In this document: positions 29,676-38,140 of the stretch, piece by piece
Numbering within the stretch: the stretch's first letter is position 1
Layout: the number at the start of each line of letters is the position of its first letter
Assembly (NCBI GenBank): GCA_963810755.1
Contig: CAWEOP010000002.1
Span: 124,001 to 188,000, forward strand
DNA: 64,000 bases
Direction of reading: 5' to 3'
Source: FEN-1219 sp963810755
GTDB lineage: Bacteria > Pseudomonadota > Gammaproteobacteria > Steroidobacterales > Rariloculaceae
Notes under the pieces: model-generated
Databases searched by the model: none
Told to the model about the DNA's origin: nothing
What the model saw: the letters and a program-made list of their open reading frames with translations, nothing else
Made by a program: the position numbers and the translations under genes

Positions 29676-30353
29676 TCAGTCGATCGCGAAGCAGTAGAAG
29701 AGGCCGGCACCGCCGGTGCTGACGAGCTTCGCCTGGCTGCAGCCGACCGATGGATGCGCCGCATTCCACGGCGAGATCGGAGCGGTGCCCGCGCGGTCCG
29801 CGTGGCCGACCATCACGGCGCCGTCTTCCGCGTCGCTCGTGTAGTTGTCGCAGGTCATCGCGCCTTTTTCCATGTTCAGATCATCGAGCAAGTTGTAGTT
29901 CCAGGCACGGCCGTCGCGCATCGAGCCCGTGAGCATATCGTGCACGTTCGGATCGGGCTTCAGCGCTTCGCCTTTTTCGGTGAGGGTTGTCGCAGCGGTG
30001 ACGTTGTTGCTCTCGGAGTGCAAGTCGTCGACGTCGACCGCGATGCGCACGCCCTTGGCGTTGAACCACGGACCTCGCCCGATGCGGTCGCGTGCGTTGA
30101 TCGCGCCCTTGCCGTTCAAATCCGTGACGCTTAGATAAGCGTGCCACGTTTTCGGGCTGCCCGCGGCTTCCGCGAGCTTCTGACAATGCGCATCCGCGCC
30201 CTTGATGCCGCCTAGGTTTGCGCCTTTGCCGACGCCCACGCTCGTGACGAAGAATGACATTGCAGGCTTTTCCGTCGCGGCTCGCTGCGCCCACGCGCCG
30301 GTGGCGGAGATCGCGAGCAGCACCGCTGCCGGAATACAGATGATCGTCTTCAT
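29676..30353 (-). CDS. Secreted protein of unknown function
   Basis: The product has 225 residues from the ATG at 30353, with a signal peptide cleaved near AWAQ (residue 22). The mature part starts with SFFVTSVGVGKGANLGGIKG, followed by DAHCQKLAEAAGSPKTWHAY. That segment recurs in many secreted proteobacterial proteins with a lectin-like or endostatin-like fold, to my recollection. Four Cys residues (in DAHC, MTCD, GCSQ and FYCF) could form two disulfides. It stands alone and is divergent from the PQQ sugar dehydrogenase gene. I do not assign a function. Confidence 0.65.
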   Translation of the reverse strand: MKTIICIPAAVLLAISATGAWAQRAATEKPAMSFFVTSVGVGKGANLGGIKGADAHCQKLAEAAGSPKTWHAYLSVTDLNGKGAINARDRIGRGPWFNAKGVRIAVDVDDLHSESNNVTAATTLTEKGEALKPDPNVHDMLTGSMRDGRAWNYNLLDDLNMEKGAMTCDNYTSDAEDGAVMVGHADRAGTAPISPWNAAHPSVGCSQAKLVSTGGAGLFYCFAID

Positions 30354-30659
30354 TTGCGATTTGCGTCCTCTGGAGTACTCGCGGGGCGTTTGCGGTCGCG
30401 GGATACTAGTGACAGCGTGCGACGACGGTCAACGCCAGGGACGCGGGCGCCTCGAGCTCGCGCTCCCGCCGCGACTTGCAAGCGCACCGGCCCGACCGGT
30501 TCGGCACAACTCGCCCTCGCCGCGCCGTTTTTTTCCGCGCGGCGCCGGCAGCGGGCCGACGATCGACAACCACAATGCGGCGTAAGATCGCGGCGGGCTT
30601 TCTGGGGCCTCTAGTATGCTTGGGCCGCGCTGAGATCTCTGGCTCGAGGGGGGACAACG
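30354..30659. other. Divergent intergenic region with a long stem-loop
   Basis: No gene is seen between the secreted protein (minus) and the sugar dehydrogenase (plus). The region must hold both promoters. It contains a perfect 8-base inverted repeat (CGCCGCGC at 30518-30525 and its complement at 30537-30544) enclosing an 11-base loop with seven T. A short tandem CCGG palindromic patch lies just before it. The hairpin could limit read-through or bind a regulator; neither is shown. The plus-strand gene has a strong GAGGGGGG ribosome binding site at 30646-30653. Confidence 0.4.
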
Positions 30660-31886
30660 ATGACGTCTAGCCATTCACGCGCGGTGGCCGCCCGGCTGCT
30701 GGCGCTCTCGTCGGTTCTCGCCGCGGCCGGCGGCACCGCGTTCGCGCAGCAGACCGTGCCGTTCGCGAACGGCATTCCGGTCGCACCGGAGTTGCCCGTG
30801 CTGCCGCTCCCGGATCACCCCGTGACCTACAAGACGGCGGAAGGCATGGACATCCGCGTCGTCGTCGTTGCGCGCGGCATCGAGCATCCGTGGAGCATCG
30901 CGTTTCTGCCGAACGACGTCATGCTGGTCACGCAGACGCACGGCGGCATGCGTGTGATCCGCAAGGGCGTGCTCGATCCGACACCCGTCGCGGGTTTACC
31001 CGAGGTGAAGCCGATTCGGCGCTCCGGGATGCTCGACGTCGCGCTGCACCCCAAGTTCGCGGAAAACCAGCTCGTCTATTACACGTATCACAAGCCGGTG
31101 GCGGACGACAAAGGCGCGCTCGCGCTCGGCCGCGGCAAGTGGGACGGCAAGGCACTCGTCGGCGCGCAAGACATCTTCGTCACCGAGCCCGACGTCGGCA
31201 GCATCTCGCGGATCGCGTTCGGCCGCGACGGCAAGATCTACATGACGACGCCGGGCGGCGCCGACGGCAAGCCGCAGGACGGAATGAGTCTCGCGGGGAA
31301 GGTGCTGCGCTTGAACGACGACGGCACCGTGCCGAAGGACAATCCGTTCGCGGGCAAGGCGGGTTATCGCCCCGAGATTTACACGCTCGGGCATCGCGGC
31401 ACGATCGGCCTCGCGGTGCATCCCGCCACGGGCGATCTCTGGGAAAGCGAGAACGGACCAAACGGCGGAGACGAGATCAACGTCTTGAAGCCGGGCGGCA
31501 ATTACGGCTGGCCCGTCGTGAGCCTCGGCCGCACCTACCAAGGTCCATGGCACTCACAAAAATTCCAGCAGGACGGGTTCATCGATCCCGTCGTCTACTG
31601 GACGCCCGCGATCGCAGTCTCCGGGCTGATGTTCTATACCGGCGACAAGCTGCCGAAATGGAAGGGCGACGTTTTCGTCGGCTCGCTACGTACGGGCGAG
31701 ATCATCGGCACGGGCCATCTCGAGCGTGTTCTCTTCAACGAGAAAATGGAGGAGCTGCGGCGCGAGTCGCTGCTCAAGGACTGGGGTCACCGCGTGCGTG
31801 ATCTCAAGCAAGGCCCTGACGGTCTGATCTACGCGCTGCTCGACGACGACGACGGCGCCGTGCTGCGGATCGAGCCGGCGCCATAG
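30660..31886 (+). CDS. Secreted PQQ-dependent aldose sugar dehydrogenase (soluble GDH type)
   Basis: The 408-residue product has a signal peptide ending FAQQ near residue 30. It belongs to the six-bladed soluble glucose/sorbosone dehydrogenase fold, not the eight-bladed alcohol dehydrogenases. Typical motifs are GIEHPWSIAFLPND (catalytic His region), GHRGTIGLAVHPATGDLW and ENGPNGGDEINVLKPGGNYG, with YGWPVVS beyond. Such enzymes (YliI/Asd type) oxidise aldoses to lactones in the periplasm using PQQ and calcium. No PQQ synthesis genes lie in this window, so PQQ must come from elsewhere. The next gene on the right is convergent. Confidence 0.87.
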   Translation: MTSSHSRAVAARLLALSSVLAAAGGTAFAQQTVPFANGIPVAPELPVLPLPDHPVTYKTAEGMDIRVVVVARGIEHPWSIAFLPNDVMLVTQTHGGMRVIRKGVLDPTPVAGLPEVKPIRRSGMLDVALHPKFAENQLVYYTYHKPVADDKGALALGRGKWDGKALVGAQDIFVTEPDVGSISRIAFGRDGKIYMTTPGGADGKPQDGMSLAGKVLRLNDDGTVPKDNPFAGKAGYRPEIYTLGHRGTIGLAVHPATGDLWESENGPNGGDEINVLKPGGNYGWPVVSLGRTYQGPWHSQKFQQDGFIDPVVYWTPAIAVSGLMFYTGDKLPKWKGDVFVGSLRTGEIIGTGHLERVLFNEKMEELRRESLLKDWGHRVRDLKQGPDGLIYALLDDDDGAVLRIEPAP

Positions 31887-31899
31887 CGCGGCGGCGCAC

Positions 31900-31944
31900 G
31901 CAGCCCCCGCAGCCCCCGCAGCCCCCGCAGCCCCCGCAGCCCCC
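31900..31944. repeat. Short tandem repeat, five units of 9 bases
   Basis: The unit GCAGCCCCC is repeated five times without change, starting 14 bases after the sugar dehydrogenase stop. It runs into a CCCCCGGGGG palindrome at 31940-31949. The repeat lies between convergent genes, so it could serve as a structured 3' end for both transcripts. It is too short and too simple to be a CRISPR array. Confidence 0.85.
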
Positions 31945-31963
31945 GGGGGAGCTTGCGGGCGCT

Positions 31964-32230
31964 CTACTGGCTGTGGAGTGCGTCCGACCTGCCGGAATCC
32001 GCATCGTCGAGCCAGCGCTGGACGCGTTTGCGAAGCGGCGGGATGTCCGCCGCAATGAACAACAAGCCGAGCGGCGCCATCCAAAAGCCGAGAATCGGCA
32101 TCACGATTCCGAGAAAGCCCGCAAGAATCAATACGACGCCGACGAGCGAGCGGATCACGGGCGGCAGCTTCGTCGCGAAGCCGTACAACGGCCGGAGCTT
32201 CGAGCGCCAGTCGACGTTCTTGATGTTCAT
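31964..32230 (-). CDS. Small membrane protein, unknown function
   Basis: The start is placed at the minus-strand ATG at 32230 because GAGGTG sits five to ten bases ahead of it. This gives 88 residues. A cytoplasmic basic N-terminus (NIKNVDWRSKLRPLYG) is followed by one or two membrane segments (SLVGVVLILAGFLGIVMPIL and MAPLGLLFIAADIP). A charged tail contains RKRVQRWLDD. It resembles small PGPGW-type membrane proteins, but no firm family is recognised. It is divergent from the SRPBCC gene. Confidence 0.6.
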   Translation of the reverse strand: MNIKNVDWRSKLRPLYGFATKLPPVIRSLVGVVLILAGFLGIVMPILGFWMAPLGLLFIAADIPPLRKRVQRWLDDADSGRSDALHSQ

Positions 32231-32373
32231 TTCTTTCACCTCTTCGAGTGAAGGAGCAAGGACCATGCCAGCCCGCCGTAGCACGCTCTCGTATCCGAGA
32301 GATTCCGACATACGGGGTTGCAGCACGGAGGTGCGGGCGTACGATCGAGTGAGGATCACACGGAGGTAGCGAC

Positions 32374-32802
32374 ATGGCATCGATTGCAAAGGAAATCGTC
32401 ACGACCGCGAGCGTGGAAGCTGCTTGGGATGCGATTCGCGACATCGGCGCGCTGCACACGCGGCTCGTACCCGGATTCGTCATCGCGACGGAGCTGATCC
32501 CTGGCGGTCGCAGAGTCACCTTCGGCAACGGGCTGATCGTCGACGAGCCGATCATCGACTCGAACGACGAGCTGCATCGTCTCGCGTGGACCGCCGTGAG
32601 CGACGCAATGCCCCTCACGCATTACAACTCGTCCGTGCAGGTGTTCGAGCGTGACGGTGGCAGCCGAATCGTCTGGACAGCGGACTTGCTTCCCGACGAA
32701 GCCGCCGAGACGGTCGGTCCGATGATGGATCAGGGCGCCCAAGTGATGGCGCGCACGCTCGACCGTTTGCGTTCCGCTCGGCCGCGAGCGAGCTCGAGCT
32801 GA
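32374..32802 (+). CDS. SRPBCC-family (START-like) protein
   Basis: The ATG at 32374 follows CGGAGGTAGC, a strong ribosome binding site. The 142-residue product begins IAKEIVTTASVEAAWDAIRD, the usual first strand and helix of the polyketide-cyclase-like SRPBCC fold. It contains VVWTADLLPDE-like strands near the middle and a long C-terminal helix (MMDQGAQVMARTLDRLRS). Such small cytoplasmic proteins bind hydrophobic ligands. The ligand is unknown and the neighbours give no clue. Confidence 0.82.
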   Translation: MASIAKEIVTTASVEAAWDAIRDIGALHTRLVPGFVIATELIPGGRRVTFGNGLIVDEPIIDSNDELHRLAWTAVSDAMPLTHYNSSVQVFERDGGSRIVWTADLLPDEAAETVGPMMDQGAQVMARTLDRLRSARPRASSS

Positions 32803-33019
32803 GCGCGCGAACCGGCCCGAGCCTCGTCACGGAGTCTCCCCCAGCACGCGGTGCCACCGGCGCCGGGTGTCCCTGACCTGCGAGCAGCCCGCTCCACTGT
32901 CGAGCCAGCGAGCGCCAGCCAAGGTCGAGAAACGCGCGGCGACAGGACGACGCGGTGCGCCTGTAGAATGCACGCATGACGCAGGGAACGCGTTTCCTTA
33001 GGACCATGCTCGCTCCGCG

Positions 33020-34450
33020 ATGAGACCGGCTCGACTTCTACCTCTCATAGTCGCCTGCGCACTGTTTATCGAGAACATGGACTCGACCGTGCTCTCGACG
33101 TCGCTGCCCGCGATCGCGGCAGACCTCGGCAGCGATCCGATTGCCTTGAAGCTCGCGCTCACCGCGTATCTCTTGTCGATGGCAGTGTTCATTCCGGTGA
33201 GCGGCTGGGTCGCGGATCGCTTCGGTGCACGCCCCACGTTCATGACGGCGATCGGTGTGTTTCTGCTCGGCTCGGTCGCGTGTGCGATGAGCGGCTCGCT
33301 CGAGGCGATGGTCGCGTCGCGGTTCTTGCAAGGCATGGGCGGCGCGATGATGGTCCCCGTCGGCCGGCTCGTTCTATTGCGTACGGTGCCGAAGAGCGAG
33401 CTCGTGCAGGCGCTGAGCTGGCTCACGATCCCCGCGCTCGTAGGCCCGGTCGTCGGGCCGCCGCTAGGCGGCTTCATCACCACCTATTTGCACTGGCGCT
33501 GGATCTTTCTCATCAACATTCCGATCGGGGTGCTGGGAATCGTGCTTGCACAGCGCTTCATCCCGGACATTCGGGAAGACGCGCCGCCGCTCGACTGGGT
33601 CGGCTTCCTGCTCGCTGGCTTCGGCCTCGCGCTCGCGATGTTCGGTTTCTCGACGCTCGGCAGGCAACTCGTGCCGATCGAGGTCGCCGCGCTCGCGCTC
33701 GTGCTCGGCTTCGCGGGTCTCGCGGGCTATGTCGTGCACGCGCGGCGCCACTCAAACCCGCTGCTCGATCTGAAGTTATTTCATCTGCCGACTTACCGTG
33801 CCGGCGTCGCTGGCGGCTCGCTGTTTCGCATCGGCATCGGCGCATCACCTTTCCTGCTGCCGCTGATGTTGCAGGTGGGGTTCGGCTTGAGCCCGGTGCA
33901 GTCGGGTCTAGTCACGTTCACTTCGGCCATCGGTGCGATCTTCATGAAGACGCTTGCGGCGCGCGTGTTGAAGCGCTTTGGTTTCCGCCGCGTGCTGGTG
34001 CTCAATGCGATCGTCGCGTCCGCGATGCTCTGCGCGTTCGGGTTGTTTCGTCCCGACACGCCGCACGTGACGATTCTCGCGGTGCTGTTGGTCAGCGGCT
34101 TCTTTCGTTCGCTGCAGTTCACGAGCCTGAATGCAATCAGCTACGCGGAAGTCGATTCGCCGCGGATGGGGCAGGCGAGCAGCATGGCGGGGATGATGCA
34201 ACAGTTGTCGTTGAGCCTTGGCGTCGCGATCGGCGGATACTTCCTCGAAATCGCAGGTGCGTTGAATGGACGGCCGGCGACCGAAGTACACAACTTCTAT
34301 CTTGCGTTCCTCGGCGTAGGGTTGATCTCGGCGACCTCCGTGTGGTTCATGTGGCGGTTGCCACGCAACGCAGGCGCGGAGATGTCGGGCCGCGCGCGGC
34401 CCGGCAAAGAGGTCGCGGAGCCGAAGCCGGCGCAGCTCCCCGCGACCTGA
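33020..34450 (+). CDS. MFS transporter, DHA2-type drug exporter
   Basis: The 476-residue product has 14 predicted membrane helices, as expected for DHA2 (EmrB-like) exporters. Motif A appears as GWVADRFGARPTF (residues 61-73). The antiporter motif C region reads IPALVGPVVGPPLGGF. The first helix has ENMDSTVLSTSLPAIA, typical of EmrB/QacA relatives. No membrane-fusion protein gene is adjacent. It is likely a proton-driven exporter of toxic or lipophilic compounds; the substrate cannot be stated. Confidence 0.88.
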   Translation: MRPARLLPLIVACALFIENMDSTVLSTSLPAIAADLGSDPIALKLALTAYLLSMAVFIPVSGWVADRFGARPTFMTAIGVFLLGSVACAMSGSLEAMVASRFLQGMGGAMMVPVGRLVLLRTVPKSELVQALSWLTIPALVGPVVGPPLGGFITTYLHWRWIFLINIPIGVLGIVLAQRFIPDIREDAPPLDWVGFLLAGFGLALAMFGFSTLGRQLVPIEVAALALVLGFAGLAGYVVHARRHSNPLLDLKLFHLPTYRAGVAGGSLFRIGIGASPFLLPLMLQVGFGLSPVQSGLVTFTSAIGAIFMKTLAARVLKRFGFRRVLVLNAIVASAMLCAFGLFRPDTPHVTILAVLLVSGFFRSLQFTSLNAISYAEVDSPRMGQASSMAGMMQQLSLSLGVAIGGYFLEIAGALNGRPATEVHNFYLAFLGVGLISATSVWFMWRLPRNAGAEMSGRARPGKEVAEPKPAQLPAT

Positions 34451-34535
34451 CGTAGCTGCAAACGTCCCGGGCGCGCGTCCTCGCGGCGGACGTGTCACAT
34501 ATACTGCGCACCTTGGATTCAACGCTTCGGTAATC

Positions 34536-35000
34536 GTGACCTCGACGTTGGCTGCTCAACCACTGAGTCAATCGGAGCTCGGGCGTTTCGTTCGCTCGCG
34601 GCTCCAAGCGCACCTCTACGACGATACGGGCGTCGGTGCGACCGGCATCGCGATCTACACGTTGTCCGATCCGCGCGATCTTCGCGCCTCGCGCTATGTC
34701 GGGCAGACACGGTCGCCGCGCCGCCGTTTTCTCCAGCACGTCGGAACCGCGCGTCTGTCGATGCCCGACGAGCTGCCGTGGTGGATCGTCGAGGAACGCC
34801 AGCGGCCTTTGTACGAATGGATCCGCGCGCTCTATCGCGACGAGCGACGCCTGCCCGTGCTGGTCGTGTCGGCGTGGCACGGCGGCCGCGCCGACGCGAC
34901 GGCCGCCGAGCGTGAGCTCATTCAGGATTGCCTGCGGCGGCGAATGCCGCTGCTCAATGTCGAGTCCGCGGTGCTGCGGCCGCAGCTGCGCCTGCTCTGA
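34536..35000 (+). CDS. Standalone GIY-YIG nuclease-like domain protein
   Basis: A GTG start at 34536 gives 154 residues. The segment GIAIYTLSDPRDLRASRYVG followed by QT, then PRRRFLQH, reproduces the GIY-YIG core: first strand IAIYTL, second strand RYVGQT, Arg on the helix and a His. The later AAERELIQD supplies the expected catalytic Glu. No helix-turn-helix or UvrC-like domain is attached. Possible roles are DNA repair or mobile endonuclease-related activity. The gene is isolated between the MFS gene and a PQQ dehydrogenase. Confidence 0.68.
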   Translation: MTSTLAAQPLSQSELGRFVRSRLQAHLYDDTGVGATGIAIYTLSDPRDLRASRYVGQTRSPRRRFLQHVGTARLSMPDELPWWIVEERQRPLYEWIRALYRDERRLPVLVVSAWHGGRADATAAERELIQDCLRRRMPLLNVESAVLRPQLRLL

Positions 35001-35086
35001 CGACCAGCGTTCGGGCCGTGGACTATACTCGCGGCGCACCCAACGGAACCCTGACTGGGCAGAGCCCGTGAACTCATGAGGTCGAT

Positions 35087-37177
35087 ATGAACCCGCGCCC
35101 GCTAGCCTCGATAGTCCCGGTTTGGACGATCGCCTTGGCGCTGCTCGCCGCCGCGTCGATTGCTTCCGCGCAGCACGGTGCGCCGCAGGGCGAATGGCCC
35201 ACCTACGGCGGCGACCTCGGTCATACACGCTATTCACCGCTCGATCAGATCAACGCGGCGAACTTCAGCAAGCTCGAGGTCGCGTGGCGGTTCAAGGCCG
35301 ACAATCTCGGCCCCACTCGCGAGTACAACTTCCAGTCGACGCCGCTGATGGTCGGCGGCGTTGTCTACTCGACCGCGGGCTCGCGCCGTGCGGTCGTCGC
35401 GCTCGACGCGGGCAACGGCGAGCTGCTTTGGGTGAGCAGGCTCGACGAGGGCGAGCGCGGACAGGCCGCGCCGCGCCAGCTCTCGGGCCGCGGTCTCGCG
35501 TATTGGAAGAGCGGCGATGATGCGCGAATCATCTACGTGACGCCGGGCTATCAAATGATTGCGCTCGACGCGCGCACGGGCGAGCGGGTGAAGGCGTTCG
35601 GCAATGACGGCATCGTCGATCTCAAGCAGAACGACGATCAGGACATCGACCCGCTGAATGGCGAGATCGGCTTGCACGCGACGCCGATCGTGGCGAAAGA
35701 CGTCGTCATCGTGGGCGCGGCGCATCGTACGGGCGCGAATCCGAAGAGCATGCGCAACGTGAAGGGCTTCGTCCGGGGCTACGACGTGCGCACCGGCGAG
35801 CGGCTCTGGATATTCCACACGATCCCGAAGCCCGGCGAGTTCGGCACTGAGAGTTGGCTCGCCGGATCCGCCGAGTACACGGGCAACACGGGCGTGTGGG
35901 CGCAGATCTCGGTCGACGAGGAGCTGGAGACGGTATATCTGCCCGTCGAGCAGCCCACCGGCGACTACTTCGGCGCGAACCGTCCCGGCGACGGGCTGTT
36001 CGGCGAGACGCTGCTCGCGGTCGATCTCTACACCGGCAAGCGCAAGTGGCACTACCAGCTCGTTCATCACGGGATCTGGGACAACGACATCCCGTGCGCG
36101 CCGATCCTCATCGACGTGACGGTCGACGGCAAGAAGGTCAAAGCCGTCGCGCAACCGACCAAGCAGGCGTTCCTCTATGTGTTCGATCGTACGACGGGCA
36201 AGCCGGTCTGGCCGATCGAGGAACGGCCGGTGCCGAAAGGCGACGTGCCGGGCGAATGGTATTCGCCGACGCAGCCGTTCCCGACAAAGCCGCGCGCCTA
36301 CGACCGGCAGGGCGTGACCGCTGACGATCTCGTCGACTTCACGCCCGAGCTCAAGAAGGAAGCGCTCGAAGTAGCTTCGTGGCACAAGATGGGGCCGCTG
36401 TTCACGCCGCCCGTCGTCAGCAAGATCGACGGCCCGCTCGGCACGCTGATGGCGCCGAGCCAAGACGGCGGCACGAACTGGCAGGGCGGCTCGTTCGATC
36501 CCGAGACGAACATTCTGTACGTCGCGTCGGGGGGGACCGTCGTGAGCAAGGGAGTCGTCGCGCCGTATCCGGGCCAGTCGGACATGGCGTACATCGAAGG
36601 CAATGCGGTCACGGGCCCACGCACGTCGGGCGGCTCGGGCTCATCGGCCGGCGGCGGGCGCAGCGAGTTTCAGGGTGCCGCACAGGGCGCTGCTCGACAA
36701 ACCGCGGCGGCGGTCGACCTCGCGCGCGGCCCACCGCGCGCAGCGCTCGCCGTGCAGGGGTTGCCGCTCCTCAAACCGCCCTACGGGTCGATCAGCGCCA
36801 TCGATATGAACAAAGGCGAGATCCTGTGGCAGATCGCGCACGGCGAGACGCCGGATGACATCAAGAACCACCCGTTGCTCAAGGGCCTCGCCATCCCCCG
36901 AACGGGCCAAGCCGGTTCGCCAGGAACGCTCGTGACCCGGACGTTGCTGATCGCCGGCGAGCGTCTCTACACGACCACGTCGACGGGCGAGCTCGGCGCG
37001 ATGCTGCGAGCCTACGACAAGGCGACGGGGCGCGAGGTCGGCGCCGTTTACATGCCAGCGCCGCAGAGCGGCTCGCCGATGACGTATCTGTATGGCGGCG
37101 AACAGTATCTCGTCGTCGCGATCAGCGGCGCGCAGTACTCGGGCGAGCTCGTGGCATTCAAGCTGCCGAAGCGGTAG
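35087..37177 (+). CDS. PQQ-dependent dehydrogenase, glucose-dehydrogenase-like but signal-peptide secreted
   Basis: The 696-residue product starts with a cleavable leader (LLAAASIASAQ) in place of the five-helix membrane anchor of E. coli-type glucose dehydrogenase. The propeller begins WPTYGGDLGHTRYSPLDQIN. The active-site region VHHGIWDNDIPCAPIL matches the glucose dehydrogenase group (WDMDVP in that family), with Asp332. A low-complexity Gly/Ser/Ala insertion (about residues 511-545) interrupts the late blades. There is no cytochrome domain. It should oxidise a sugar or polyol in the periplasm; the acceptor is not encoded next to it. The start ATG follows CATGAGGTCGAT. Confidence 0.83.
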   Translation: MNPRPLASIVPVWTIALALLAAASIASAQHGAPQGEWPTYGGDLGHTRYSPLDQINAANFSKLEVAWRFKADNLGPTREYNFQSTPLMVGGVVYSTAGSRRAVVALDAGNGELLWVSRLDEGERGQAAPRQLSGRGLAYWKSGDDARIIYVTPGYQMIALDARTGERVKAFGNDGIVDLKQNDDQDIDPLNGEIGLHATPIVAKDVVIVGAAHRTGANPKSMRNVKGFVRGYDVRTGERLWIFHTIPKPGEFGTESWLAGSAEYTGNTGVWAQISVDEELETVYLPVEQPTGDYFGANRPGDGLFGETLLAVDLYTGKRKWHYQLVHHGIWDNDIPCAPILIDVTVDGKKVKAVAQPTKQAFLYVFDRTTGKPVWPIEERPVPKGDVPGEWYSPTQPFPTKPRAYDRQGVTADDLVDFTPELKKEALEVASWHKMGPLFTPPVVSKIDGPLGTLMAPSQDGGTNWQGGSFDPETNILYVASGGTVVSKGVVAPYPGQSDMAYIEGNAVTGPRTSGGSGSSAGGGRSEFQGAAQGAARQTAAAVDLARGPPRAALAVQGLPLLKPPYGSISAIDMNKGEILWQIAHGETPDDIKNHPLLKGLAIPRTGQAGSPGTLVTRTLLIAGERLYTTTSTGELGAMLRAYDKATGREVGAVYMPAPQSGSPMTYLYGGEQYLVVAISGAQYSGELVAFKLPKR

Positions 37178-37220
37178 CCCGGCCCGTTGAAAAAATGGCG
37201 CGTCATCGGCTGTGAGCAAG

Positions 37221-37280
37221 GCATAGAAATATTATCTAAAACAATTAGTTGTTTGGATAATATAAAGTAAAATAGAGAAA
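37221..37280. promoter_or_regulatory. AT-rich island with a long imperfect palindrome
   Basis: In these 60 bases only 12 are G or C, in a genome near 67% GC. The core is an inverted repeat. ATATTATC at 37229-37236 pairs perfectly with 37256-37263, and AAACAA (37239-37244) pairs with TTGTTT (37249-37254) around a four-base TTAG loop. It lies between the 3' ends of two convergent genes (stops at 37177 and 37305). It lacks the GC stem and T tract of an intrinsic terminator. It may be a protein-binding site, a matrix-like element or a scar of an insertion. No coding function is seen. Confidence 0.5.
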
Positions 37281-37304
37281 GCCGACGCGACGAACGACGC
37301 CGCC

Positions 37305-38120
37305 TTACCAGGGCAGCGGCGTGCCGTCGTAGTAGAACGGCCGGCCGCTGTTCGCGAGCGTCAGACCGTCTATCACCTTGATGATGCCCGCGATGGCGTC
37401 GGCGGGCCGCGCCTGCCGCGCGGCGTTTTGCGGGCCGATGAATTCGCGCAGCATGTCGGTGTCCGTCGGCGGCGGGGCGACCGTTGCGACGATGATCCCG
37501 CGGTCGCGCAGGTCCGCCGCGAGCGCCTGCATCGTCATGTTGAGCGCGACTTTGCTCGCACGGTAGAAGTACGGTCCGCCGAAACCGGGCTGCGAGATGA
37601 TTCCCGAGCGGCTCGTGATGGACACGATCTTCTTTTGTCCGCTCGCCGCGACGTTATCTCGAAATGCGTCCGCTACCGCGAGCGGCGCATACACGTTCAC
37701 GCCCATCACTCCCTCGAACTCCGCGTAGTCGAGAGAGCCGAGCGTTTGCGCCCGTTGCGTCCCGAGCACGCCCGCGTTGTTGATCAGAACGTCGATCGGC
37801 TCGCCCCGATATTTCTGTGCCAGCGCCGCAAGCTCGGCGCCATCGAGAACATCGAGCTGCTCGACGACGACGTCGGCGTCGCGCTCGGCGAGGGAGCGGA
37901 GCTCGAGCGCGCTCTCGGGGTTGCGAGCCGTCGCGATCACGTGCCAGCCCGCCGTCGCGTATTGCTTCGCGAGCTCGAGCCCGAGGCCACGGTTCGAGCC
38001 CGTGATCAGCACGGTGCCGGTCCTCGCGCGCTCGGCGGCCGGCGGCTGCGCACTGGCGCCGAACAGCCCTGCGGAGAGGACGAGGACGGAACCCCACAAC
38101 AACAAGCTGCGCCGCATCAT
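37305..38120 (-). CDS. Secreted-type short-chain dehydrogenase/reductase
   Basis: The minus-strand ATG at 38120, with a GAGG ribosome binding site upstream, gives 271 residues. A hydrophobic leader (LLLWGSVLVLSAGLFGASAQ) precedes the Rossmann fold. The cofactor motif is TGSNRGLG, NNAG is at about residue 117, and the catalytic Ser-Tyr-Lys set is seen in SITSRSG and YRASK. It is a classical NAD(P)-dependent SDR by motif. A cleavable leader is unusual for such an enzyme, because free NAD(P) is scarce in the periplasm. The leader may be a membrane anchor, or a later start could apply. It lies downstream of the WDGD-motif protein gene. Confidence 0.82.
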   Translation of the reverse strand: MMRRSLLLWGSVLVLSAGLFGASAQPPAAERARTGTVLITGSNRGLGLELAKQYATAGWHVIATARNPESALELRSLAERDADVVVEQLDVLDGAELAALAQKYRGEPIDVLINNAGVLGTQRAQTLGSLDYAEFEGVMGVNVYAPLAVADAFRDNVAASGQKKIVSITSRSGIISQPGFGGPYFYRASKVALNMTMQALAADLRDRGIIVATVAPPPTDTDMLREFIGPQNAARQARPADAIAGIIKVIDGLTLANSGRPFYYDGTPLPW

Positions 38121-38140
38121 CACAAGCCTCGCTCGCGTAG

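Noticed and set aside
31900..31944. Possible CRISPR array
   Set aside because: The 9-base units are contiguous without spacers and no cas genes are present.
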